The translations under genes were made by a program, and so were the position numbers. Shown one piece after another: positions 49,615-57,747 of a DNA stretch of 64,000 nt (the stretch's first letter is position 1; every line of letters starts with the position of its first letter). This DNA is from Planctomycetota bacterium. Lineage in GTDB: Bacteria > Planctomycetota > UBA11346. The stretch is taken from positions 1-64,000 of the forward strand of contig JADGDD010000014.1 of the NCBI GenBank assembly GCA_016745075.1, in the 5' to 3' direction. The notes beneath the pieces were generated by a model, which saw nothing but the letters and a program-made list of their open reading frames with translations, ran no database searches and was not told the DNA's origin.

Positions 49615-51516
49615 ATGGTTACGTTAGGCCTGATGTATAAAAATATAGTTTCTGTGTTACAACAATTCCCCGTGAAAATGGCTGGCAGTGCCCGTGCTAC
49701 TTTTACGGGGTATCTTGTTTTATGCGTTATTATGTCTTTCTATTTGAGCTCCTTGCCTGACGGTCTTGGCTTTGGCACGTGGGCTTTTGCGCTGGTGGCC
49801 TTATTTTCACATTGTGCTCAAATTACTATGTTAACTTGGATTGTGTTGTTACCTTTCCGTTTATCGTGCCCGCTGTCGTGGTCACGCGTTGTGGATGTAT
49901 ACGTTATCCCCAGTATTTTTTCGATAGTGAGCATCGTACTTTATATTGACACTGTTATTTATGATTTGTACCACTTTCATATTAATAACGGCGTGATTTG
50001 GAATATTTTAATAACCCCGGGTGCTGGAGATAGTTTCACGATAGGCGTTATGACTGCTATCTGGATGACATGTATCGGTCTTTTTATTGTGGCGGTTATT
50101 ATAGCAGGAAGTCGTTGGGGAATAGAAAAGGTTCACATAAAAACTCAAGGCTGGCGGTTTTGGTCTCTGCTCATTGGTCTCTGGTTTGCGGTTGTCTTGA
50201 CTGACCGTATTGGATACGCAATCGGTGATTTACAGAATAACCGGTCAGTGATTCGAGTGCATAAATTGTATCCAATTTATTATCCGACAACGATTCGGAA
50301 ATTTGCTACAGAAGTATTGGGTATAAACCCCGCGCAAGAAGAAGGTCTCGACCTTTCTGGATCAGGGATGTTAGGCTATCCTAAGCGGATGCCTGTTGTT
50401 GCTGAAAATGCACCGAAACCGCATGTTATTATGATTGCGATTGAAGGTGGGCGCTTTGATATGCTCAACGCCCAAACTATGCCATATCTTAATGAATGGG
50501 CTGGTCATCATCTCCGCTTTAACCAACATTTTAGCGGTGGTAATGCTTCCCGTTTTGGTATATTTTCAATGTTTTATGGGATCTATGCAACATACTGGCA
50601 TAGTGTTGTTGCTGAACGTCGTTCACCCGTATTAATTGATGCCTTGGATACGGCAGGGTATGATTTTCAAATTTTATCTTGTACCGATTTGAATTTCCCT
50701 GAATTTAGAAAAACTGCATTTATTACCATTCCAGAAGCGATTACGGATTCTTGGGCCTGTGATAAAAGAGACCGAGATACACGGATGACCGATGAAGCGA
50801 TAGCCAAGTTTGTTCGTCCTGATCAAAAGCCAACGTTGTCGTGGCTCTTTTATGATGCGTCACATCAACCGTATTTTTATTATCCAGAAGATGAAATTCA
50901 TGAGACCACTTTAGATGAATCTGATGTAAACTATTTGAATATAAAAAATCAAAGTAGTGACGTGCGTGCACGATATCAAAATAGTTTGCATTATATAGAC
51001 CGCCAAGTTGGCCGTTTGTTAACGCATTTAGAAACAGAAGGCTTTATGGATAACACTCTGATCTTTATTGTCGGAGATCATGGAGAAGCTTTTGGTGAGT
51101 TGGGTACTTACGGTCACAATGCTGCCTTTGACCGTTTTCAGACACAAACCTTTTGTGCGGCGCATGTGCCAAAAGCATCAGCACAATCGTATGATCATGT
51201 GACATCTCACATGGATATACCAGCAACCATTTTTTCATACATGGGTGAAAAAGATGAAGAACAAGAATATTCTCAAGGCTTCTCTCTCCTAGAGAAGGAA
51301 CGGACGATGCCGCCACTAACCATCTTAGCAACTTGGGCGAGTGCTGCCTTAGTGACCCCGAGTGGAATTTTGGTGTTTAGTCTAGAGGGGAACAAAAAAA
51401 GTATGAGCGCATTTACCCATGACTGGCAAGAAATTCTTGACCCATCGGATGTGCGGTCGGAGCAGATCGGTTTGATTGCTCGCATGGCAAAGGCGATGAC
51501 CCATTTCGATCGATAA
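49615..51516 (+). CDS. YejM/PbgA-like membrane protein with sulfatase-fold periplasmic domain
   Basis: About five N-terminal helices (residues 1-190, DUF3413-like) and a periplasmic alkaline-phosphatase-superfamily domain: HVIMIAIEGGRFDMLNAQTMPYL, FNQHFSGGNASRFGIFSMFYG, IDRQVGRLL, IVGDHGEAFGE and EYSQGFSLLEKE. In proteobacteria YejM senses LPS and controls LpxC degradation without hydrolysis. The nucleophile of true sulfatases would be Cys or Ser in C-x-P-x-R; here the line is NASRFG, so activity is uncertain. The residues around DHGEAFG suggest metal binding remains. A ribosome site AAGGAC precedes the ATG. Confidence 0.85.
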   Translation: MVTLGLMYKNIVSVLQQFPVKMAGSARATFTGYLVLCVIMSFYLSSLPDGLGFGTWAFALVALFSHCAQITMLTWIVLLPFRLSCPLSWSRVVDVYVIPSIFSIVSIVLYIDTVIYDLYHFHINNGVIWNILITPGAGDSFTIGVMTAIWMTCIGLFIVAVIIAGSRWGIEKVHIKTQGWRFWSLLIGLWFAVVLTDRIGYAIGDLQNNRSVIRVHKLYPIYYPTTIRKFATEVLGINPAQEEGLDLSGSGMLGYPKRMPVVAENAPKPHVIMIAIEGGRFDMLNAQTMPYLNEWAGHHLRFNQHFSGGNASRFGIFSMFYGIYATYWHSVVAERRSPVLIDALDTAGYDFQILSCTDLNFPEFRKTAFITIPEAITDSWACDKRDRDTRMTDEAIAKFVRPDQKPTLSWLFYDASHQPYFYYPEDEIHETTLDESDVNYLNIKNQSSDVRARYQNSLHYIDRQVGRLLTHLETEGFMDNTLIFIVGDHGEAFGELGTYGHNAAFDRFQTQTFCAAHVPKASAQSYDHVTSHMDIPATIFSYMGEKDEEQEYSQGFSLLEKERTMPPLTILATWASAALVTPSGILVFSLEGNKKSMSAFTHDWQEILDPSDVRSEQIGLIARMAKAMTHFDR

Positions 51517-51538
51517 GTCAACCCTGCTTCGTCTGGGG

Positions 51539-52192
51539 ATGACGGTTATTCTTCCCTGTTGTATCGTATATATTTGGTTTATTTCGTATTGCCTGAACAT
51601 CGGTTATTTCTTGTGGCAAGGCGAGCTTGGTATTGTTGAAACACTAACGGTCTTGTGTAGTGGAGGAGCAGCATGGTCTGCTCTACGGTTATTATGGCTG
51701 GATTGGTCTCGGTTTGATCTGATATTGCGAATAGCTCTCTGCTGTTTTATTCTTGGTTGTATATACATTGCAGGGGAAGAGATGAGTTGGGGGCAACATT
51801 ATTTCGGTTGGCAAACACCTCAATGGTGGTCACATTATAACGCCCAGCAAGAGACCAACTTTCATAATACCTCTCGTTGGTTGAATCATTACCCACGTAA
51901 CGTTCTCAGCATAGCCTTGCTGGTGTTTACGGTTGCCCCCTTGCTGTTTCCAAAGAAAAAATGGAACGACCCCGTACAAAATCCGCGTTTATGGTGGGCA
52001 TTTCCAGAACGCCAATGTTTGCCAGTTATCCTATTAGCAGTGACCATCAACATGCCCGCTCGTCTCAACCATGAGTTTGATGATGAGCTATTTATCTACC
52101 CGCCGTTTTCGGTGGAGTTACGGGAAATGTTTATAAGCTGGGCCTTGTTGCTCATCATCGTGTCATTTTCACGGCGGCAGGTCGAAGGGTAA
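51539..52192 (+). CDS. Membrane protein with GEEMSWGQ motif
   Basis: Five or six hydrophobic helices and the recurring phrases IAGEEMSWGQHYFGWQTP and NAQQETNFHNTS, typical of an uncharacterised family conserved across bacteria (the acid/aromatic cluster between two helices is its hallmark). The acidic pair and histidines could form a membrane-embedded catalytic or binding site. It follows the YejM-like gene by 22 bases on the same strand, so they probably share a transcript. Function unknown; an envelope-lipid role is inferred from location only. Confidence 0.75.
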   Translation: MTVILPCCIVYIWFISYCLNIGYFLWQGELGIVETLTVLCSGGAAWSALRLLWLDWSRFDLILRIALCCFILGCIYIAGEEMSWGQHYFGWQTPQWWSHYNAQQETNFHNTSRWLNHYPRNVLSIALLVFTVAPLLFPKKKWNDPVQNPRLWWAFPERQCLPVILLAVTINMPARLNHEFDDELFIYPPFSVELREMFISWALLLIIVSFSRRQVEG

Positions 52193-52287
52193 TGGCACCG
52201 TTTGTGCTCGGTGCTAGGTGTTAGGGGTATGCTAGGTGTATGATAGGATGCCGTTAGGGCGATATTGAACTTTATCATTTATCATTT

Positions 52288-52317
52288 TGACCACACAACT
52301 CTGTGGTCAGTTTTTTG
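52288..52317 (+). terminator. Rho-independent terminator
   Basis: TGACCACA and TGTGGTCA pair perfectly around a six-base loop and are followed by GTTTTTTGTT. It closes the YejM-like/membrane unit and precedes the zinc peptidase gene by only about 18 bases. Confidence 0.85.
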
Positions 52318-52335
52318 TTAGAAAAGGAGTTTCTC

Positions 52336-53046
52336 ATGCTGTTTGATCCTCTCTATATTATTATTTTCGTTGTTGGCATTGTTTTGTCTGGCGGTGCTTC
52401 ACTTATGGTGAAGAAAGCTTTTGCTCAGGGGCAGAAAGTGATGATTCGAACACGCCTCACAGGTATGGAAGTTGCTCACCGTATCCTTGATGCGGAAGGA
52501 ATAGATGATGTACAGGTTGTGGAACATCAGGGTTTCTTATCTGATCACTACAATCCAATGAGCAAAACTTTGGCGTTGAGCCCAGATGTGTATCATGGTA
52601 GCAATGCCTCAGCAGTGGGGGTAGCAGCTCATGAAGTTGGTCATGCCATTCAACATGCACGCTCTTATGCTCCTTTGGGCCTGCGCAGTTTATTAGTGCC
52701 AGCTGCGCAATTTGGCTCATCATTGGGGCCATGGTTGGTTATTATTGGTATGTTTCTTGGTTCTGCTCCTGGCAATGTCCATATTGTTTCCGTTATCGGT
52801 GTTGGATTGTTTGCGGCTGCATCATTGTTTAGCCTAGTCACAGTGCCTGTGGAATTTGATGCCTCTCGTCGAGCAAAGGCTTGTTTAAGCACGCTTGGAG
52901 TGACGCAGACAGGAGAGGAAGATGCGGCGGTATCAAAAGTGCTGACGGCAGCGGGGTTAACCTATGTTGCGGCAGCAGTTGTCGCACTTATGAACCTTGT
53001 TTATTGGGCCTTCCGTGCAGGTTTACTTGGTGGTAGGGATGATTAA
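52336..53046 (+). CDS. YugP-like membrane zinc metallopeptidase
   Basis: An N-terminal helix (residues 5-24) is followed by a soluble part with the zinc motif HEVGHAIQHA, preceded by SPDVYHGSNASAVGVAA; helices in the C-terminal half end with VSVIGVGLFAAASLFSLVTVPVEFDAS. This is the YugP/Zn-peptidase_2 architecture, a family of poorly characterised membrane peptidases. The ATG has an AAGGAG ribosome site. Its stop overlaps the stop of a convergent gene by three bases. No specific substrate known. Confidence 0.9.
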   Translation: MLFDPLYIIIFVVGIVLSGGASLMVKKAFAQGQKVMIRTRLTGMEVAHRILDAEGIDDVQVVEHQGFLSDHYNPMSKTLALSPDVYHGSNASAVGVAAHEVGHAIQHARSYAPLGLRSLLVPAAQFGSSLGPWLVIIGMFLGSAPGNVHIVSVIGVGLFAAASLFSLVTVPVEFDASRRAKACLSTLGVTQTGEEDAAVSKVLTAAGLTYVAAAVVALMNLVYWAFRAGLLGGRDD

Positions 53047-53555
53047 CTGTTTTTCTTATACGTGCGTGTCAACTTAACTTCTTGTGCGCTAATCATTTCC
53101 TTATAATAGCTTAATAAAAAAAGTGCGACTAAAGAAATACCCGTGTAAACCATTTGAATGCCATAGCTGAGCTCTTCTTCTTTAATCACGTGTTCTGCAT
53201 CGTTCTTGCTGATGACAATGCTCAGCAGAATATTTATTGAGACAACGAGGGTGACTGCAATTAAGCCGGTAAGTATCTCCAGTCCAACAATAGAAAGTCT
53301 ATGCATGGCGCGGTAGCAGAGGTGGAGGCCGCGTCGCTTGGCAAGGGCAAGACGACTGCCTCTTTCCAAAAGGGCATAGAGCACGGCAATGACAGAAAAA
53401 ATACCAAGAGATTGCAGAGAGACGAGTTTGCCAACCAGTGCAGAAATATATTCTGCTCCAAATCCAGAATGAAAATGAATGGCAAGCCAATAAAGCATGC
53501 TGAAAATGATAAAGCGTGGCCAGATGTAACTAAATATGGCAGAGATGAGTTTCAT
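53043..53555 (-). CDS. Polytopic membrane protein, unknown
   Basis: About four hydrophobic segments in 170 residues (FSYIWPRFIIFSMLYWLAIHF, LGIFSVIAVLYALLERG, IVGLEILTGLIAVTLVVSINILLS, MVYTGISLVALFLLSYY). A basic, polar loop (RGSRLALAKRRGLHLCYRAMHR) is predicted to face the cytoplasm. No family recognised. It lies 15 bases downstream of the sulfatase gene on the same strand and ends at a convergent overlap with the YugP-like gene. Confidence 0.6.
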   Translation of the reverse strand: MKLISAIFSYIWPRFIIFSMLYWLAIHFHSGFGAEYISALVGKLVSLQSLGIFSVIAVLYALLERGSRLALAKRRGLHLCYRAMHRLSIVGLEILTGLIAVTLVVSINILLSIVISKNDAEHVIKEEELSYGIQMVYTGISLVALFLLSYYKEMISAQEVKLTRTYKKNS

Positions 53556-53570
53556 AATGCAGCGGGTACT

Positions 53571-55367
53571 TTATTCCACAACCTGTTCGCAGTGGAACAT
53601 ATTCAAATAACTACGTTCAGTAGCCTGTTGTGGCAAGCCGAGTAGATCAATGGACAGGGTGCAGTCTCCTTGTGGTAAGGTAAACGTACCAAGGCTTGCC
53701 CGAGAAGAGTCTATGCGGATATGGCTTTCATTGTCAGCAAAACGTATGCGTACATCAAGGGCAGTGTTGTCTGGTATCTGTGCTTCTAGGCCAATGCGGT
53801 AACGACCAGCAGTTTGTACCGCTACTTTGTAATCAGCCCCATCACCAACTGAAGTCCAACCATTACAAGAAATCCCGCCATTGATAATATTTCCGCGCAC
53901 GCGTTCAGGTGCATAGGCCGCAATGAAATTGCTTTGTTTGTCTCCTATAGCAAATCGTGGCGTATGAAAAGAATGTGGATCATCGCAAATACCTTGAAAC
54001 CATTCACGAACAAGGGAGGTCATTTCTTCTATTTGCTGTTGTTCATCTGCTGCACAGTTATGGTCTTCTTTGGGATCGGTAGACATATTGATCAGCACGG
54101 CATCATTGTGAAGATCGGGGCTACCTGGAACGGTGCCTGGATTGCGCATGAGTTTCCACTGGTCTGTGCGCAGACCAATTAATTGTTCATTAAAATTTTG
54201 TTGTGATTTTTCTTGAATGGTGATTGGTCGATATTCGTCAAAATAACCATCAACGGTATAAGGTCGGTTAATAGGGTCAGGTGGCCAACCAGGATTGACA
54301 GCAAGGAATGAGTGTTTACTTGGCAATGAGTGTTCGTCATCAGAAAAATAACTGTGCACATCGCGCCCGTCTAAGGCAGGGTGGTCATCAGCAATGGGGA
54401 TGTCACAACAGCTACAGAGGGTTGGTAGTATATCGCAAATATCAACAACACGCTGAACATGGTGAGGGGTATAGTGGCGCGGCCAGCGAACGAACAGTGG
54501 TGATTTAATACCGTTCTCCCACATATTACCCTTATGGCCTTTATAGCCATTCACGTAACGCAAACGCCTATCTTCATCAGTTAAAATATTATCTGAAACA
54601 GCAGGCCCATTATCGCTCATAAATAGAACAATGGTATTATCAGCAACACCAAGATCTTCGAGACCTTGTAAGAGGTTTCCTATAGAGGTATCAAGCTGTT
54701 CGACCATCGCATAGATTTGGGCAAGGCCGTGAGATAAACCTTGGTCAGTAAAATATTTGACCATATCATCTGGAGCCTGTAAGGGCCCGTGTACGGTCAT
54801 ATGTGGGAGGTAGGCGAAGAATGGTTTCTTTTCTTGGGTGCTCTTGTCTATGAACTCAAGGCACATATCGGTGAGCGTATCAACAGCCCATCCATTGTGC
54901 TCCTCGTAAACACCATTGCGATGACCAACGCTATCGTGGTGTTTATAGAGGCGAGCCATATAAGCATCATCAAAACCACGCTCCCATGGGAAGTAGCCGC
55001 TGCTTTTACCTGAATGCCATTTACCCCACATACCAGTGGCATACCCAGCTTGTTGAAATAATTCTGGGAGCAGTACTTCATCTGGATGAATAAAATCTTT
55101 GCCGCCGTGCACATGGGCAACGCCTGTACGTAAAAAATGCCTCCCTGTTAATAAGGAGGCACGAGAAGCTGAACAAACAGCGGCAACATAATAATTATCA
55201 CACTGCACACTGTCTTCAGCAAGTTGGTCTAAATGCGGAGTACGCAACCACGGATTACCGTGTGTACCGAGATCGTCCCAGCCCTGATCATCAGTCATAA
55301 TAAGTAAGACATTGGGCCGTTGCTCTTGGCCCGTGGGACGGTCAGTGTGTGGGTCTGTCGTTATCAT
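53571..55367 (-). CDS. Sulfatase (arylsulfatase family), no signal peptide
   Basis: The sulfatase fold is clear: metal site LIMTDDQGWDD (Asp26-Asp27), nucleophile motif CSASRASLLTGR (Cys65, Arg69), GKWHSG, FMSDNGP and a C-terminal beta-sandwich-like domain (from about residue 490). The cysteine is converted to formylglycine in active enzymes; C-x-A-x-R replaces the usual C-x-P-x-R, a tolerated variant. No signal peptide is present although most bacterial sulfatases are secreted. It is coupled (ATGA) to the GH94 gene upstream, so both probably work on one sulfated sugar inside the cell. No intact FGE gene lies in the window. Confidence 0.9.
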   Translation of the reverse strand: MITTDPHTDRPTGQEQRPNVLLIMTDDQGWDDLGTHGNPWLRTPHLDQLAEDSVQCDNYYVAAVCSASRASLLTGRHFLRTGVAHVHGGKDFIHPDEVLLPELFQQAGYATGMWGKWHSGKSSGYFPWERGFDDAYMARLYKHHDSVGHRNGVYEEHNGWAVDTLTDMCLEFIDKSTQEKKPFFAYLPHMTVHGPLQAPDDMVKYFTDQGLSHGLAQIYAMVEQLDTSIGNLLQGLEDLGVADNTIVLFMSDNGPAVSDNILTDEDRRLRYVNGYKGHKGNMWENGIKSPLFVRWPRHYTPHHVQRVVDICDILPTLCSCCDIPIADDHPALDGRDVHSYFSDDEHSLPSKHSFLAVNPGWPPDPINRPYTVDGYFDEYRPITIQEKSQQNFNEQLIGLRTDQWKLMRNPGTVPGSPDLHNDAVLINMSTDPKEDHNCAADEQQQIEEMTSLVREWFQGICDDPHSFHTPRFAIGDKQSNFIAAYAPERVRGNIINGGISCNGWTSVGDGADYKVAVQTAGRYRIGLEAQIPDNTALDVRIRFADNESHIRIDSSRASLGTFTLPQGDCTLSIDLLGLPQQATERSYLNMFHCEQVVE

Positions 55368-57661
55368 ATAACAACAGTAACGGTATGTTCTCCACCTTCA
55401 AACACTGGTAGAATATTTCCATCAAGCGTTTCACCATCCACAGTGATGCTGGTAACACCGGTGCAACGACCAGCGGTATTGTCTATGCTAATATTATAGA
55501 CGGCACCACGGAAGCGACGTGTGATTTTGGCTATTGGTAATTCTTTTGTTAAACATGGGTCAATCAGCAAGCCGTCATAGTGACGACGAACACCAAGCAT
55601 CCATTCAATTAAGGCAACACCAAACCAAGCAGCGGTTCCTGTTTTCCATGCGTAGCCAGATTTCCATGTGTAACGTGGGTGGCCAGGTTGGTCCATCACA
55701 TAGTAGTTGTTAAAAGAAAATGGTTCAGCGCCAGAACGGGTGATTGGTAAATACGGGCTATCAGGTGCAACTTTTTGGAAAGTGCGCCAAGCCTCTTCTG
55801 CGCGACCCATCATGCAATCAGCAACGGCCTTAAAGCCAGCCGCGTGATTATAGCAGCCGCCGTTTGTACGAGTGTCTGGTAGGAAGTTGGAAATAATACC
55901 AACACGTGGGTCGTATTTAGTAAATGGTGGGTGCAAGACTTTGTAGCCATCATTGACTTCACACCATTCGTCTACAACGCCCATCAATGCTTTGGAGCGT
56001 TCTTCGGTAGCGGTGCCAGATAAGACGGCCCATGTTTGTGTATTCATCCAGACTTTTGCTTCGGCGTGTTCGTCGGAGCCAATGCGGTAGCCATCTTCAC
56101 AGATAGTACGTACATACCAACGACCATCCCAGGCATTATCATTCAAATTCTTTTTAATGGTTGCATAGTGTTCAGCAGCCTCGGTAGCAATATCTTCTTT
56201 GCCATATTGACGAGCAAGTTCTTCCATTTCGCGTAGGCCGTAGGCAAGCTGTTGCGTTACCATAATGCTTTCACGTTCGCCAGCTTCTTTGGTAGATTCT
56301 AGTCCATCATTCCAGTCAGCATAGCGTTGGTTAGAAAGACCGTTTGGCCCAAGATCGTTAACCATGTAGCGCATAGTACGTAACATGTGGTCCCAAATAG
56401 TTCCACTTTCGTCACTTTCAAAATACGGAATTACTTCATCAAGGAAGCTGAGGTCGCCCGTTTCTTTAATAAGCCATGGGATTGCGAGGAATATCCACGC
56501 TGGTTTGTCTGAATATTTATGACGAACCAGTGGACGGAAACCATGTGGAACACAGCCGTCTGCCCATTGGCTTGCCAATGCTTTGCGTAAATTATCTTTT
56601 GCCATTTCTGCATCAGACATCGCTAAGGCGTAATCAACTTGTAAGTTATCGCGGAAGCCGCTTTTGTGGACGATGTAGGTCAGCCATTGTTTTTTCGTCC
56701 AGCAATTAAGTAGGGCGTTGTAGTGGTCATTGCCAATGTCGATAGTAAAGCCTGCTGCACGTTGGCGTTCAGCAGCTTCTTGTTCGGCAAGCATAGTATC
56801 GAGGCTGTCAAAAGTGAGACGTTCACGTACAGCTTTAATTTCTTCTGGGCCAGAACATTGGCCAACAACAAAGGCAAAGCGATGTTCACTGTTAGCAGGA
56901 ATGGTAACGGTACATTGAATAATACCTGCACAGTCTGGGCCAGCATCGCCACGGCCGTCGCAGTTCCAGCCTTTAATAATACGTGGGGTGGAAACACTAT
57001 AATCATGGTAGGTAAAATGGTCACGATACGCATTAGCACCAGTAAAGTCATCCAAGGTCATTAAGTAACCGTTAAAACGATTCGTAGGAACTTTTTGGTT
57101 AAAGTTTTTAATAAAGACAGCACCAAGGTCTTCAAGTATTTCGCCACGGTTATCTGGCCATACGCCTTGTGATTCTTTGTTTTTTCCCATGAGAGAGAAT
57201 TTTGTATAAGCAAAAACTGATACCGTGCGATCACGATCACTTTCGTTGGTAACAACCGTATCCCAAACAAGAATAGGTTCTGTGCGTGGTACAAAAATAC
57301 GTTGGCGGGCTTTTAAGCCAACACAGCGAGATTCATATTCATTCATCCATGGGTAAAAACGAGTGACTTGGCTATCAAGTTCTTGTTGAACACATGGTGC
57401 ACCAGCAGGATTAAAAACGGTATTGTCTTCATCATCACGAATATAAAGGTAGCAGTCATCGTAGCTGAGCAGAGTCAGCATATTGCCTTCACGGTCACGA
57501 ATAGTTACTTCACCATCACTCACATTTGAAACTTCTGCGTACAGCTCATCGTCTGCAACATCGTTTAGTAAGGTGTTAAACCATTTTCGCGGTGCTTCTT
57601 TTTGTAGCTCAAAGCCAAAGCCGTCGTCAATAAATTTACCGTATTCCTGGTAGCTGGACAT
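55364..57661 (-). CDS. GH94 family glycoside phosphorylase
   Basis: A large (765-residue) phosphorylase of the cellobiose/chitobiose-phosphorylase family. The N-terminal beta-sandwich domain (about 1-270) is followed by an (alpha/alpha)6 barrel with the catalytic Asp in YADWNDGLE, GGCYNHAAG and DQPGHPRYTWKSGYAWKTGTAAW near the C-terminus. Such enzymes split disaccharides by phosphate and release a sugar-1-phosphate. No secretion signal, so it acts in the cytoplasm on imported sugars. AGGAGAGAA precedes the ATG. The sulfatase follows with ATGA overlap. The exact sugar cannot be read. Confidence 0.92.
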   Translation of the reverse strand: MSSYQEYGKFIDDGFGFELQKEAPRKWFNTLLNDVADDELYAEVSNVSDGEVTIRDREGNMLTLLSYDDCYLYIRDDEDNTVFNPAGAPCVQQELDSQVTRFYPWMNEYESRCVGLKARQRIFVPRTEPILVWDTVVTNESDRDRTVSVFAYTKFSLMGKNKESQGVWPDNRGEILEDLGAVFIKNFNQKVPTNRFNGYLMTLDDFTGANAYRDHFTYHDYSVSTPRIIKGWNCDGRGDAGPDCAGIIQCTVTIPANSEHRFAFVVGQCSGPEEIKAVRERLTFDSLDTMLAEQEAAERQRAAGFTIDIGNDHYNALLNCWTKKQWLTYIVHKSGFRDNLQVDYALAMSDAEMAKDNLRKALASQWADGCVPHGFRPLVRHKYSDKPAWIFLAIPWLIKETGDLSFLDEVIPYFESDESGTIWDHMLRTMRYMVNDLGPNGLSNQRYADWNDGLESTKEAGERESIMVTQQLAYGLREMEELARQYGKEDIATEAAEHYATIKKNLNDNAWDGRWYVRTICEDGYRIGSDEHAEAKVWMNTQTWAVLSGTATEERSKALMGVVDEWCEVNDGYKVLHPPFTKYDPRVGIISNFLPDTRTNGGCYNHAAGFKAVADCMMGRAEEAWRTFQKVAPDSPYLPITRSGAEPFSFNNYYVMDQPGHPRYTWKSGYAWKTGTAAWFGVALIEWMLGVRRHYDGLLIDPCLTKELPIAKITRRFRGAVYNISIDNTAGRCTGVTSITVDGETLDGNILPVFEGGEHTVTVVI

Positions 57662-57747
57662 AGATTCTCTCCTTGGGTAGTATCGGGAGAGTCTATGGTG
57701 CGTAACGCTTGAATCAAGTTGCGATATGCTCTATTTGATATATTCGC

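Noticed and set aside
51300-51520. Minus-strand frame opposite the end of the YejM-like gene
   Set aside because: Entirely inside a well-supported gene on the other strand, no ribosome site or family.
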